Assembly (NCBI GenBank): GCA_965652395.1
Contig: CBFGUW010000015.1
Location: forward strand, 1 to 64,000
DNA length: 64,000 bases
Reading direction: 5' to 3'
DNA from: Saccharospirillum sp965652395
Lineage (GTDB): Bacteria; Pseudomonadota; Gammaproteobacteria; Pseudomonadales; Natronospirillaceae
Shown: positions 1 through 7,789 of the stretch, piece after piece
Layout: the number at the start of each line of letters is the position of its first letter
Position numbering within the stretch: the first letter of the stretch is position 1
Program-made: the position numbers and the translations under genes
Notes under the pieces: generated by a model
Databases searched by the model: none
Seen by the model: the letters and a program-made list of their open reading frames with translations, nothing else
Told to the model about the DNA's origin: nothing

Positions 1-123
1 CGGATTTGCAGGGGGGCGGCAGTGGTAACACTGCCGTCTACCCAACAGTTATTAAAGGCATAAAAAATATTGTAATAAACGATAAAAGCTATATTTTATG
101 TTGGTTATGAAGTTGGTCAGACT

Positions 124-150
124 AACCCCTTTCCTGGTCGAGAAGGGGTT
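124..150 (+). promoter_or_regulatory. hairpin that overlaps the ribosome binding site of the first gene
   Basis: AACCCCTT (124-131) and AAGGGGTT (143-150) are perfect 8-base inverted repeats. The right arm includes the Shine-Dalgarno-like AGAAGGGG that serves the start codon at 153/156. If the stem forms in the mRNA, the ribosome binding site is hidden, so translation could be conditional. The upstream 1-120 is AT-rich from about 50 and could hold the promoter, but no clear -35/-10 pair was assigned. Confidence 0.4.
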
Positions 151-155
151 ATGTG

Positions 156-1049
156 ATGCAGTCCTTGTGGTTGAAATGCGCGTTATGGGTGGGTTTGGCA
201 TTGAGCGGGCCTCTCGCGGCACAGACGCCTGCGGAGTTTCGAATTTCGCTGCTCAAAACCGGCCAGTCCGCCGGTGCGGCCGAGGCGCTGGTGGTAAAAG
301 GGGGCCGCTGGTTGACCGAACGCCACCTGATTCACGCGGCTCTACTGGTTGAGCACCCACAGGGGCGGTTTCTGTTCGATACCGGCCTGGGGCGGTCGAC
401 ACCGGAAGCCTTTGCTGAAAACCGCTGGATGCACCGGAAACTGTTCGACTATGAACAATTGAACCCGGCTCTCGACCAGTTGCTTGATGCCGGTTACAGC
501 GCTGAAGACATCGACTTTATACTGCCGAGTCACTTGCACTGGGACCATACCGGAGGGCTTCCGGATTTTCCCGACACGCCTGTGTGGGTGCCTGAGGAGG
601 CCCTTGCCGAGGCGCGACGGGGGCATCGGCCGTCGTTTCTGGCCGGTCACCTGAATTCGACCACCCACTGGAAGGCGCTGGAACTAACTGATATTTCCTA
701 TCAGGGTTTTAAGCGCAGTCTGGACCTGTTCGGTGATGGTCGTCTGGTGCTGGTGGATCTGAGCGGACACACCCGGGGCCAAGTGGGTATGTTCGTTCAT
801 CTGGATTCAGGGCGGACGCTGTTCTTTATAGGCGATACCAGTTGGACCATGGTGGGTGTGGAGGAAGGAAAACCGCGCCCCAAAATCGTGCAGTGGCTGG
901 CGCCGGTGGATGCGGATTTTGAGAAAAACCTGGAAGTACTGAAACGCATTGAAGCACTGAAGCAAGAGCATTCCGACTGGGACTTCATTCCGGCCCACGA
1001 CGAGGTGATTGCCAATACCATCGCCCGTTTTCCCGAATTCGAGGAGTAA
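156..1049 (+). CDS. periplasmic metallo-beta-lactamase-fold hydrolase
   Basis: The 297-aa product has an N-terminal signal peptide ending near LSGPLAAQ and a metallo-beta-lactamase fold. The metal motif HLHWDH (H-x-H-x-D-H) followed by TGG is clear, and later ligands appear in SGHTRGQ, IGDTSW and PAHDE. This is the lactonase/glyoxalase-II-like branch, which hydrolyses esters, lactones or thioesters with two metal ions; the substrate here is unknown. ATG at 156 is preferred over GTG at 153 because AGAAGGGG sits 7 bases upstream of it. The LysR gene begins 6 bases after the stop, so the two are probably one transcript and the regulator may control this enzyme. Confidence 0.85.
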   Translation: MQSLWLKCALWVGLALSGPLAAQTPAEFRISLLKTGQSAGAAEALVVKGGRWLTERHLIHAALLVEHPQGRFLFDTGLGRSTPEAFAENRWMHRKLFDYEQLNPALDQLLDAGYSAEDIDFILPSHLHWDHTGGLPDFPDTPVWVPEEALAEARRGHRPSFLAGHLNSTTHWKALELTDISYQGFKRSLDLFGDGRLVLVDLSGHTRGQVGMFVHLDSGRTLFFIGDTSWTMVGVEEGKPRPKIVQWLAPVDADFEKNLEVLKRIEALKQEHSDWDFIPAHDEVIANTIARFPEFEE

Positions 1050-1055
1050 CTCTGC

Positions 1056-1880
1056 ATGGATTTACGCAGCCTGAGGTATTTCGTGGCCGCAGCGGAACAA
1101 GGCAGCATTACGGCGGCTTCCGAGCATTGCCATGTTGCTCAGCCTTCCATCGCCAACGCCATTACTCAACTGGAGCAGGAGTTCGGGCTGCGGCTTTTTA
1201 CCCGAGGCAAAAAAGGTGTCGCGCTGACCCCGGACGGTGAAGCCTTTCTTCATGAAGCGAATCAGTTGCTGACGGCCGCCCGCACCATGGAAGCACGTTT
1301 TAAGGCCCCATCTCGACTGCCGTTGCGGGTGGGCATCCTCTCCCAGTTGGCGAGTCACGACAGTGGTTATTTGTTACAAGCCGTGGCACGGGAGCTGGGC
1401 GATTATCGACTCGAGGTGCAGGTTCATCCCAACCCGGCCCCGGATCTGTGGCTGACCAGCGCCAGTCAAAGCCCCAAGGGCTATCATTTCGTGCCGTTGC
1501 TTGATCAGGAATACCGCCTGCTGGCGCCGAAGGCCTGGCCTCTGGGCCAGCCGCTTTCCATCGAAGCCAGCCTGAATTATCCGTGGATCGACCGCTTGGA
1601 TTGTGAGCGTCGTCAGGAGTTCCTGGATAGAGTGCCCGGTCTCGCGGACCATGCTCAGCTCAAGGTGGATACCGAAGACCTGGCCATTAGTCTGGTTCAG
1701 CATCGCCAGGGCATCACGGTGCTGGCGGTCAGTGACGACATCGAGGATCAATTGCCGGATGTTCAGGCCCATCCGGTGGGGAATCTGATACCGGACGATT
1801 ATCGCATCCGGCAATTGGGTGTTGCGGTAGCGCCTCATTGCGACGTGGCTATTAAAACCGCTCTTCGTATAGATGGGTGA
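1056..1880 (+). CDS. LysR-family transcriptional regulator
   Basis: The 274-aa protein opens with the typical LysR winged helix-turn-helix: MDLRSLRYFVAAAEQGSIT, then AQPSIANAITQLEQEFGLRLF, then a LysR-type substrate-binding domain to the end. Family members bind DNA as tetramers and respond to a small effector. It lies 6 bases after the hydrolase gene in the same direction, not divergent from it as is usual for LysR regulators. Its target and ligand cannot be read from the sequence. The length is slightly under the usual 290-310 aa, mainly in the second half. Confidence 0.88.
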   Translation: MDLRSLRYFVAAAEQGSITAASEHCHVAQPSIANAITQLEQEFGLRLFTRGKKGVALTPDGEAFLHEANQLLTAARTMEARFKAPSRLPLRVGILSQLASHDSGYLLQAVARELGDYRLEVQVHPNPAPDLWLTSASQSPKGYHFVPLLDQEYRLLAPKAWPLGQPLSIEASLNYPWIDRLDCERRQEFLDRVPGLADHAQLKVDTEDLAISLVQHRQGITVLAVSDDIEDQLPDVQAHPVGNLIPDDYRIRQLGVAVAPHCDVAIKTALRIDG

Positions 1881-2077
1881 AGCAGTTTCGGTACCTGTCT
1901 GCACAGTGGGCGGCTGGGGTGGCTTGGGCTGGAGCGGACGCTGCCATGGTTCAGGTAGGAGACACAATCGACTCGCTCTCATCGGATCTGTGGGTGCTCA
2001 CTCACCCCGACCTGCGTCGCGTCGCCCGGGTTCGTGCGCTAATGAGTTACCTCGCGGAGGCTATGACTCCGGTTTGA
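1877..2077 (+). pseudogene. C-terminal remnant of a second LysR-family regulator
   Basis: This 66-codon frame opens with GTG overlapping the stop of the intact LysR gene. Its last 40 or so residues read like the C-terminus of a different LysR subfamily, with SSDLWVLTHPDLRRVARV followed by RALMSYLAEAM. No helix-turn-helix or remaining effector domain is present, so it cannot be a working regulator. It is probably debris of a deleted gene or of an old duplication. A translated small protein is possible but unlikely. Confidence 0.6.
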
Positions 2078-2128
2078 ACGGGTGGCGCTGACTGGTCTAT
2101 TCTGAAACAAATCCCACGGGGACCGGAC

Positions 2129-2386
2129 ATGACCCAAGTCACCAAGCTGGTATTGGATGTATTAAAACCCCATCAGCCCAATTCATTGGATTTCGCCTCT
2201 CATTTGGCCGAATCGGTTCCGGGCATGGATGTCTACCTTGAAATGGTCGAGATGGATGAGAAAACCGAAACTCTGCGGCTGACCTTCAGTGGAGACCACC
2301 TTGACTTCAACGCCATTCAAAAAGCCATCGATGAACAGGGTGGCTCGTTGCACAGCATCGATGAAGTGGGAGTGAGTAATCGCTGA
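2129..2386 (+). CDS. DUF211 family protein
   Basis: The 85-aa protein matches the DUF211 pattern: an opening TKLVLDVLKPHQP, a central acidic strand, an FSGDHLDFNAIQKAIDEQGG block and a closing HSIDEV. DUF211 proteins are small ferredoxin-like-fold proteins of unknown biochemical role, some of them near metal or membrane-transport genes. The stop is directly followed by the ATG of the VIT1/CCC1-like membrane protein, so the two are co-translated and probably work together. Confidence 0.75.
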   Translation: MTQVTKLVLDVLKPHQPNSLDFASHLAESVPGMDVYLEMVEMDEKTETLRLTFSGDHLDFNAIQKAIDEQGGSLHSIDEVGVSNR

Positions 2387-2965
2387 ATGAAGTGGCTGAA
2401 GGAACTGAAGCAGCTTAACGAACTCTCCTCCAACGACGGTATCGCACGGCGCTATTTTGTGGTGAATGGTTTCGATGGCGCCCTCACTATGCTGGGTATT
2501 CTGAGCGGTTTTTATCTCGGCGGCGCGGAGGAATTCGACATTATTGTCGGTGCTTGCCTGGGTGCCGCTGTGGCGTTATTCATGAGCGGCATCAGCAGCG
2601 CCTATATCAGCGAATCCGCTGAGCGCCGGAAAGATCTGGCCGAAATCGAACAGGCCATGGGGCGGGATCTGAGCAACACAGCCCATGGCCGTGCCGCCCG
2701 AGTAACGCCCTGGTTGGTCGGGGCTGTTAACGGCCTGTCGCCTTTGTTTATTTCGTTATTGATCATCCTGCCGGTTCAGCTCCACGTCTGGGGTGTTCAC
2801 TTGCTGTGGTCGCCACTGCTCACGGCCATGGTTACTGGTTTGATATTGATGTTTTCTCTGGGGGTGTTTCTCGGGCGGGTTGGTGGAGGCCACTGGATAA
2901 TCAGTGGCCTTAAAGCACTGGTCGTCGGGCTGACGACGCTGGCGATTATTTGGCTGCTGGAATAG
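2387..2965 (+). CDS. VIT1/CCC1-like integral membrane protein
   Basis: The 192-aa protein has about five hydrophobic segments, including FVVNGFDGALTMLGILSGF and a C-terminal pair. The N-terminal FDGALTMLGILSGFYLGG resembles the first helix of VIT1/CCC1 iron/manganese transporters, and an acidic loop (about residues 75-100) could bind metal. The family moves Fe2+ or Mn2+ across membranes; transport by this member is inferred. Its start codon abuts the DUF211 stop. The convergent YCII gene ends 17 bases downstream, and no terminator is visible between them. Confidence 0.7.
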   Translation: MKWLKELKQLNELSSNDGIARRYFVVNGFDGALTMLGILSGFYLGGAEEFDIIVGACLGAAVALFMSGISSAYISESAERRKDLAEIEQAMGRDLSNTAHGRAARVTPWLVGAVNGLSPLFISLLIILPVQLHVWGVHLLWSPLLTAMVTGLILMFSLGVFLGRVGGGHWIISGLKALVVGLTTLAIIWLLE

Positions 2966-2982
2966 GGATACAGCCCGGACTA

Positions 2983-3360
2983 TCAGGAACCATAAAATTC
3001 GTTCCCTTCAGGAACCAACTCGCGGACGGGCCGTATTTCCACGCATCCAATTCGTGCAGGAGGGATCTTAGACGCCAGTTGAATGGCTTCGTTCAAATCC
3101 CTCGCTTCGAGCAGATAAAAACCGGCCAACTGTTCTTTTGTTTCGGCGAAAGGGCCATCGGTGGTGGTAATTTTGCCATCCCGCACTCGCACTGTGGTTG
3201 CTGTTTCAACGGATTGCAGCGCCTGACCCATCGTCATGTGGCCACTGTTGGTCAGGCTCTCGCCGCATGCCATGCATTCCTGGTTCAGTGAATCCCATTC
3301 CTGCTGGGACATGGCGTTCATGGTTTTTTCTTCCTGGTAAACCAGAGCCAGGTATTTCAT
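2983..3360 (-). CDS. YCII/DGPF-domain protein
   Basis: The 125-aa single-domain protein begins MKYLALVYQEE and contains the signature VRDGKITTTDGPFAETKEQL, the DGPF motif of the YCII-related family. It ends with a typical EIRPVRE segment. The fold is ferredoxin-like, and its activity is unknown. It is the last gene of a minus-strand trio behind an ECF sigma factor and a YCII-VOC fusion, the arrangement described for ECF42 loci. Confidence 0.85.
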   Translation of the reverse strand: MKYLALVYQEEKTMNAMSQQEWDSLNQECMACGESLTNSGHMTMGQALQSVETATTVRVRDGKITTTDGPFAETKEQLAGFYLLEARDLNEAIQLASKIPPARIGCVEIRPVRELVPEGNEFYGS

Positions 3361-3383
3361 ACGGTTACTCCTCGGGTTTGTCC

Positions 3384-3406
3384 GGCGGCCGAGATTTCCG
3401 GCCGCC
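3384..3406 (-). other. intercistronic hairpin
   Basis: GGCGGCCG and CGGCCGCC form a perfect 8-base stem around a 7-base loop between the stop of the YCII-VOC gene and the start of the YCII gene. No U-run follows, so it is more likely an mRNA-stabilising or attenuating stem than a full terminator. Confidence 0.35.
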
Positions 3407-3417
3407 CGTCAGTTGGA

Positions 3418-4242
3418 TTATTTCATACCGCTGTTGATCATCCAGGGGATGCCGAAACGATCCTTCGCCATACCGAAACCGTTTGCCCAGAAGGTCTCCT
3501 CGAATGGCATGACTATTTGTCCGCCTTCGGCGAGGCGGTTAAAAGCCTGGGTGGCCTTATCCAGGTCGTCGATGCTCAGTTGAACATAGAACCCCTGGGG
3601 CGCCTGATAAAAATCGGCGGGGGTGTCGGCGCCCATAATAATTTTTCCGCTCAGATTCAACGTGGAGTGCATGATCTTGTCACTCCAGTCGGCGGGGATA
3701 TGTTCCGAGGGCGGTGCCTCGCCGTGAGTGAAGCGTGTTTCCACCACACCCCCGAGACAGTCGGCATAGAAATCGAACGCTTCCCGGCAGTTACCGTTGA
3801 ACGACAGGTGAACGGCCATGCCATCCGGTTGTTTACTGAGGCGTTCGGCATGCCCCTTCATTTTGTCGATTGCCGGGCCCGGCTGAAAATCTTCGAGCCC
3901 GAACACCGGCCGTAATTCCAGAATCACCTCGCCTTCACCATCCTGTGGTGGCCATTGTTTAACCCAATTGAGCGCTTCTTCCTTTGAATCCACTTCAATC
4001 ATGGTAAAGCCTGCGAGCAATTCCTTGGTTTCCGCGAAGGGGCCGTCTGTGACGATAGGTTCGCCGTTTTTGAAGGTGATGCGATAGCCTTCGCGGCTGG
4101 GTTTTAGGCCGTCGCCCGAGACCATGACACCGGCATCGATCAGTCGTTCGTTGTATTGGCCCATGGCCATGATCAGGTCTTCACTGGGCATTTCGCCTGC
4201 TTCTGTGTGTTGGTCGGCCTTACGCAGAATCATGAATCTCAT
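3418..4242 (-). CDS. YCII domain fused to a PhnB-like VOC domain
   Basis: The 274-aa protein joins two domains. Residues 1-115 are a YCII domain (MRFMILRKAD, and VTDGPFAETKELLAGF with the DGPF motif). Residues about 140-272 are a PhnB/glyoxalase-like VOC domain (HLSFNGNCREAFDFYADCLGG ending in AKDRFGIPWMIN). Both modules are frequent neighbours of ECF sigma factors as separate genes; here they are one polypeptide. Reaction and substrate are unknown. It lies between the sigma factor and the single-domain YCII gene. Confidence 0.85.
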   Translation of the reverse strand: MRFMILRKADQHTEAGEMPSEDLIMAMGQYNERLIDAGVMVSGDGLKPSREGYRITFKNGEPIVTDGPFAETKELLAGFTMIEVDSKEEALNWVKQWPPQDGEGEVILELRPVFGLEDFQPGPAIDKMKGHAERLSKQPDGMAVHLSFNGNCREAFDFYADCLGGVVETRFTHGEAPPSEHIPADWSDKIMHSTLNLSGKIIMGADTPADFYQAPQGFYVQLSIDDLDKATQAFNRLAEGGQIVMPFEETFWANGFGMAKDRFGIPWMINSGMK

Positions 4243-4344
4243 GATGTTTCCCTCCTGGGGTGTTTGGGGGCAGTGTCCCCGTTGTTGTGCGGGATCACTG
4301 AATAGTCGAATTCCACCAGGGGAATTCGACAGCCGGTACCGCTT

Positions 4345-5586
4345 TTATTCCGTTTTTTCGATGGGCAGTTCGGCCAGTTGGCGAGCCAGAAAGCGTTGTT
4401 CCGGCCCCTGCTCGGTCAGCGACAGGGCCTGCTCATAGGCCTGACGGGCGACATCCAGATAACCCAGTCGGCGGCACAGGTCGGCTCGAGCGGCATGCGC
4501 CAGATGGTAACGGGCAAGCCCGCCCTGGCTCAGTAGGGTTTCCACCTGAGCCAGCCCGGCGGCGGGGCCGTCGCGCATGGCGATGGCCGCAGCCCGGTTA
4601 AGGGCGACCACGGGGGTGGGCAGCCGGTCGAACAGAATGTTGTATAAACCCACTATTTCGCTCCAGTCGGTCTCTTCCATGGAGGGCGCTTCCGCGTGAA
4701 CCGCCGCGATGGCGGCCTGCAGGCAGTACGGCCCCGCCGGGCCTGCAGCCAGTGCTTCTTGAACCAGGGCCGCGCCTTCTTTTATCTGCTCGCGGTTCCA
4801 AAGGGTGCGATCCTGATCTTCCAGTCTGACCAGCTCGCCATCGGGGGTGGTGCGGGCCTGGCGACGGGCATCATGAAGCAACATGAGTGAGAGCAGGCCA
4901 CGGGCTTCGGGGTTGGGGAGCAGTTGGCACAGTAATCGGCCAAGGCGAATGGCTTCGGCGGACAGGTCGGTGCGCGTCAACGCTTCGCCTTGGGAGGCGG
5001 AATAACTCTCGTTGTACAGCAGATAGACCACTTGGAGAACAGTGCCCAGCCGTTCGGGTAGCTCTTTTGTTTCGGGCACTTCGTAGGGAATGCCCGCGTC
5101 GCGGATTTTATTTTTAGCGCGGACGATGCGCTGGGCCAGGGTGCTGGGCTTGGTCAGGAAGGCGCGGGCGATTTCTTCGGTGGTAAGGCCGCACACTTCG
5201 CGCAGGGTGAGAGCGAGCTGGGCTTCGGCGCCGAGGCTGGGGTGGCAGCAGGTGAAGATGAGTCGAAGCTGGTCGTCTTCGATGTCGGGTATGTCGTCGT
5301 CGCCCTGTTGCTCGGCTTCGATGGCGAGCTGGGTGGCGAGTTCGTTCAAGCCGGCGTCGTATCGGGCGCGCCGTCTGAGTTGGTCGATGGCTTTGAACCG
5401 TCCGGCGGAGACGAGCCAGGCTCTTGGGTTGTCGGGCGGGCCGTCGGTGGGCCATTGTTTGAGGGCGGCGACGAATGCTTCGTGCAGGGCTTCTTCGGCG
5501 AGGTCGAAGTCACCCAGCAGGCGAATGAGGGTTGCCAGTACCGCGCGGGATTCTGTTTGGTACAGTCGTTCCAGCCAGTCGTTCAT
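4345..5586 (-). CDS. ECF42-type RNA polymerase sigma factor with C-terminal extension
   Basis: The 413-aa protein has the ECF sigma regions at the N-terminus: region 2 around FDLAEEALHEAFVAALKQW and region 4 around LREVCGLTTEEIARAFL. A long helical, TPR-like extension of about 230 residues follows (YNILFDRLPTPVVALNRA, then ARADLCRRLGYLDVARQAYEQAL). Length, extension and two downstream DGPF genes fit the ECF42 group, which has no anti-sigma factor and is thought to be controlled through its C-terminal part. ATG at 5586 is chosen because GGAG lies 8 bases upstream; a longer frame from 5604 lacks such a site. Confidence 0.85.
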   Translation of the reverse strand: MNDWLERLYQTESRAVLATLIRLLGDFDLAEEALHEAFVAALKQWPTDGPPDNPRAWLVSAGRFKAIDQLRRRARYDAGLNELATQLAIEAEQQGDDDIPDIEDDQLRLIFTCCHPSLGAEAQLALTLREVCGLTTEEIARAFLTKPSTLAQRIVRAKNKIRDAGIPYEVPETKELPERLGTVLQVVYLLYNESYSASQGEALTRTDLSAEAIRLGRLLCQLLPNPEARGLLSLMLLHDARRQARTTPDGELVRLEDQDRTLWNREQIKEGAALVQEALAAGPAGPYCLQAAIAAVHAEAPSMEETDWSEIVGLYNILFDRLPTPVVALNRAAAIAMRDGPAAGLAQVETLLSQGGLARYHLAHAARADLCRRLGYLDVARQAYEQALSLTEQGPEQRFLARQLAELPIEKTE

Positions 5587-5702
5587 GGTGATGCTCCAAG
5601 GCATTCCTTAGGCCGGTATGGGAACAGCCGCGCCCGGCCTTGGATGAGTGGTTTTCATCGGTGGCTTACAGCATAGTGCAGATATGTGGTTTTAGCGCCA
5701 CC

Positions 5703-5809
5703 GTGGGGAGAGGGTAGAGCTGTTTAGGGTCGCTGTGAATACCTCCATGTAAGCTCGACGGCTGCATCCATGCAGCCGACGTCCCTAAACAGCTCTACCC
5801 TCTCCCCAC
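5703..5809. repeat. structured palindromic repeat, copy R1
   Basis: Perfect 27-base arms (5703-5729 and 5783-5809) enclose the shared core, here in forward orientation: GTCGCTGTGAATACC at 5730, a CTCCATG-capped small stem, then a strong hairpin at 5759-5778 with CATCCATG at its apex. It lies directly 3' of the MAPEG gene and upstream of the sigma factor gene. The family is described in the findings. Confidence 0.85.
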
Positions 5810-5830
5810 TCTGTGCCAATCGTATTCACA

Positions 5831-6229
5831 CTAAGGAATCGAATAAGCGGACAACGCGTCAATCATAAAAACCCCACCAAAGCCCAACAGTGCAATGTAG
5901 GTGGCAAGGGCACCCCAGTACCGGAATGGGTTTTTCTGATTGGCGTGCTCCGCCGTCAGCATACCAACAGCATGCGAGAAACGGCCCAAGGTGGCGATGA
6001 TCGCAAGTACTCCGATAATCCAGGAGCCCGCGTCGCGATAGAACAGCATCGCGATAATAAAAACGGGAATGTACTCGCTGGCATTGCCGTGGGCACGCAC
6101 CGCTTTGGCAAGCAGGATTTCCTTGCGTTCATTGGTTTTGCGTTTGATACCCCGCACTTTCGATACGTTCAGGCTGAGGTAGCAGTAAAGAAGAATCAGC
6201 AGACCTGTGCAGAGAAGGGAAAGGTTCAT
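5831..6229 (-). CDS. MAPEG-family membrane protein
   Basis: The 132-aa protein has four hydrophobic segments and the MAPEG pattern: an arginine/lysine-rich stretch RGIKRKTNERKEILLAKAVR, then AHGNASEYIPVFIIAML, with the ERKE/R..GN-like core, and a C-terminal GRFSHAVGML. MAPEG proteins are small trimeric membrane enzymes that use glutathione in detoxification and peroxide reduction. Bacterial members such as YecN are mostly uncharacterised. It is followed by repeat R1 and faces the same way as the sigma factor gene. Confidence 0.8.
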   Translation of the reverse strand: MNLSLLCTGLLILLYCYLSLNVSKVRGIKRKTNERKEILLAKAVRAHGNASEYIPVFIIAMLFYRDAGSWIIGVLAIIATLGRFSHAVGMLTAEHANQKNPFRYWGALATYIALLGFGGVFMIDALSAYSIP

Positions 6230-6340
6230 GGGATTCCTTTGTGCCGTTGTTTTTAGAATATTGTGAAGGGGGAGCTTCCCACACTCGCAAAGACAAATCC
6301 ATTGGTGGGGTCGTCTTTTAAAACGTCGGCCTTTGTGCAG

Positions 6341-6709
6341 TCAGGTGTAACAGAAGAAATTCAGTTTGTTGCCATCCAGGTCGCGAAAGTAGGCACCATA
6401 AAAACCTTTGCCTCTGAAACCGGGCGCGCCTTCGTTGGTGGCGCCGAGTTCCAGTGCTTTGGCGTGCAGGGCGTCGACTGTGGAGGGGTTTTCGACAGCG
6501 AGGGCGATCATTGTTCCGTTGCCGACGGTGGCGGCTTTTTCGTCGTAGGGTTTGGTGAGGGTTAACAGCGTTGTGTTTTTGCCGAAGCTCCAAGCGGCTA
6601 GGTTGTCTGTTTGAAATGCTTTTTGGGCGGGTGTTGAATCGAGCAGAGCATCGTAGAAGGTAATGGATGTTTCGAGGTCGTTCGTTCCTATTGTCACGTA
6701 GCCGATCAT
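6341..6709 (-). CDS. VOC/glyoxalase-family protein
   Basis: The 122-aa protein starts MIGYVTIGTNDLETSITFYD, the first beta-alpha-beta unit of the vicinal-oxygen-chelate fold, and ends with the matching FYGAYFRDLDGNKLNFF. It resembles small single-domain lactoylglutathione lyase/bleomycin-resistance-like proteins; the substrate is unknown. ATG at 6709 follows CGGGAGATC, a reasonable ribosome site; the frame extends 10 codons further upstream without one. Confidence 0.8.
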   Translation of the reverse strand: MIGYVTIGTNDLETSITFYDALLDSTPAQKAFQTDNLAAWSFGKNTTLLTLTKPYDEKAATVGNGTMIALAVENPSTVDALHAKALELGATNEGAPGFRGKGFYGAYFRDLDGNKLNFFCYT

Positions 6710-6859
6710 TGGGATCTCCCGAGAGGTGGTGGGAATCAATGGGTTGGTGAAGGTGTGCTGTTACCGCTACTCAGTATTAAGAAAGGTTCTTCAGTGCCGG
6801 GTGACACTGAAGAAAGCAGGATGGCATTGTCGGTCTCCCTGAATGTCATCCTGTTGACA

Positions 6860-6909
6860 AGGGGAGTGTCGAGTCAGTCGAACCTGGCTGACTTGTTCGA
6901 CACTCCCCT
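6860..6909 (-). terminator. long hairpin after the DUF1127-like gene
   Basis: AGGGGAGTGTCGA (6860-6872) pairs perfectly with TCGACACTCCCCT (6897-6909), and a second stem GTCAG/CTGAC sits inside. It begins 4 bases past the minus-strand stop at 6913. No long U-run follows, so it may end or stabilise the transcript; termination is inferred. Confidence 0.5.
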
Positions 6910-6912
6910 CTG

Positions 6913-7146
6913 TTAGGCGCTACTGGGCCCGGCCCGTTCTTTGATACTTTTGGACTGCTCCCGCGTCTCCTGCTTTGGTTTCTTCCAGGTGAGGGGGACC
7001 TGAGTGCCTTGTTGGTTAATCCCGATATCACGCTGTAGGTGATCGCTCAGGTGTTCGATCAGAAACCGTTCCTGACGTTGTTCTTTCAGCCATTGGTTCA
7101 GCGCGCGGCGCTGTTGAACGAATTGGAAAAAGTTAGCTAATTTCAT
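6913..7146 (-). CDS. DUF1127-like small protein
   Basis: The 77-aa basic protein contains the segment LIEHLSDHLQRDIGINQQG, close to the DUF1127/YjiS signature (L-x-D-x-x-L-x-D-I-G), placed after a helical arginine/glutamine-rich stretch. DUF1127 proteins are small RNA- or envelope-stress-associated proteins of unclear role. The C-terminal tail after residue 48 is lysine/glutamate-rich and probably disordered. It stands alone, with a long untranslated region upstream and a strong hairpin at its 3' end. Confidence 0.65.
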   Translation of the reverse strand: MKLANFFQFVQQRRALNQWLKEQRQERFLIEHLSDHLQRDIGINQQGTQVPLTWKKPKQETREQSKSIKERAGPSSA

Positions 7147-7595
7147 GTCTGTCTCCAGGCAAATGTCTTAAGGACGCAAGGTCTTAAGAGCATGATCAAA
7201 ATGCCGTGAGAGCTACGGAGTCATGCATGAAACAGGTAGGGGGATATGACTTACCTACAATGCCGCGGCATGAATCCGCGGCTCGTGTGGCAAGGTTACA
7301 CGAATCGCGGGTGCAACAGGGCTCGCACCCCGGTATGCATAGCGCAAACGGAGCGGGAGGCGTAATTGGCGATTGGCAGATGTTTCATCGCTGTTCCTCC
7401 GGCCTGTTTAAGTTGATTCGTGAAAGTTTGGGTTGGTGTTGTGCGTTGAGCGACAACGGGTTCTAGATTAATTGAACTGTTGATCTATCTCAAGCACAAA
7501 AATTTATATGGCGAAACTTTTTTGTGCCGCGATGAATTGTTGTGAGTGAGTTCATGTCCTGATCAATCGGTCAGTAACTCATTGATCCTGTTATT
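7147..7595. other. long gene-free upstream region
   Basis: No convincing gene is seen in these 449 bases. It holds a direct repeat of GTCTTAAG (7165-7172 and 7181-7188) just upstream of the DUF1127-like gene, and a CCGCGG-spaced palindrome near 7263-7281. The right third is AT-rich. An open frame at 7206-7466 has no family resemblance and no good ribosome site. The region probably holds the promoter and operators of the DUF1127-like gene. Confidence 0.4.
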
Positions 7596-7783
7596 ACTCA
7601 AGTTTCGGAGTTTGCTTGCAGAGGCGAGCGCCGGCTGTCAGGTAGGCTCATCAAGGGTGGTCCGCATCATGGATGATGCGGTCCAGGCCCCATGGATGGG
7701 TTCATGCCGACCCTTGATGAGCCTACCTGACAGCCGGTGCGTATTCAGGCAATGTATCGAACAGCAAACTCCGAAACTTGAGT
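7596..7783. repeat. structured palindromic repeat, copy R2
   Basis: This 188-base copy is nested. Outer arms of 21 bases (7596-7616 / 7763-7783, beginning ACTCAAGTTTCGGAG) and inner arms of 28 bases (7631-7658 / 7710-7737) are both perfect. The core at 7659-7709 is in reverse orientation; its larger hairpin reads CCGCATCATGGATGATGCGG on the plus strand. It ends 7 bases from the 3' end of the yrdA-like gene. Confidence 0.9.
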
Positions 7784-7789
7784 TATAAA

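Noticed and set aside
7206..7466. 86-aa open frame upstream of the palindrome R2
   Set aside because: No family features, odd composition and no ribosome site; overlaps palindromic intergenic DNA.
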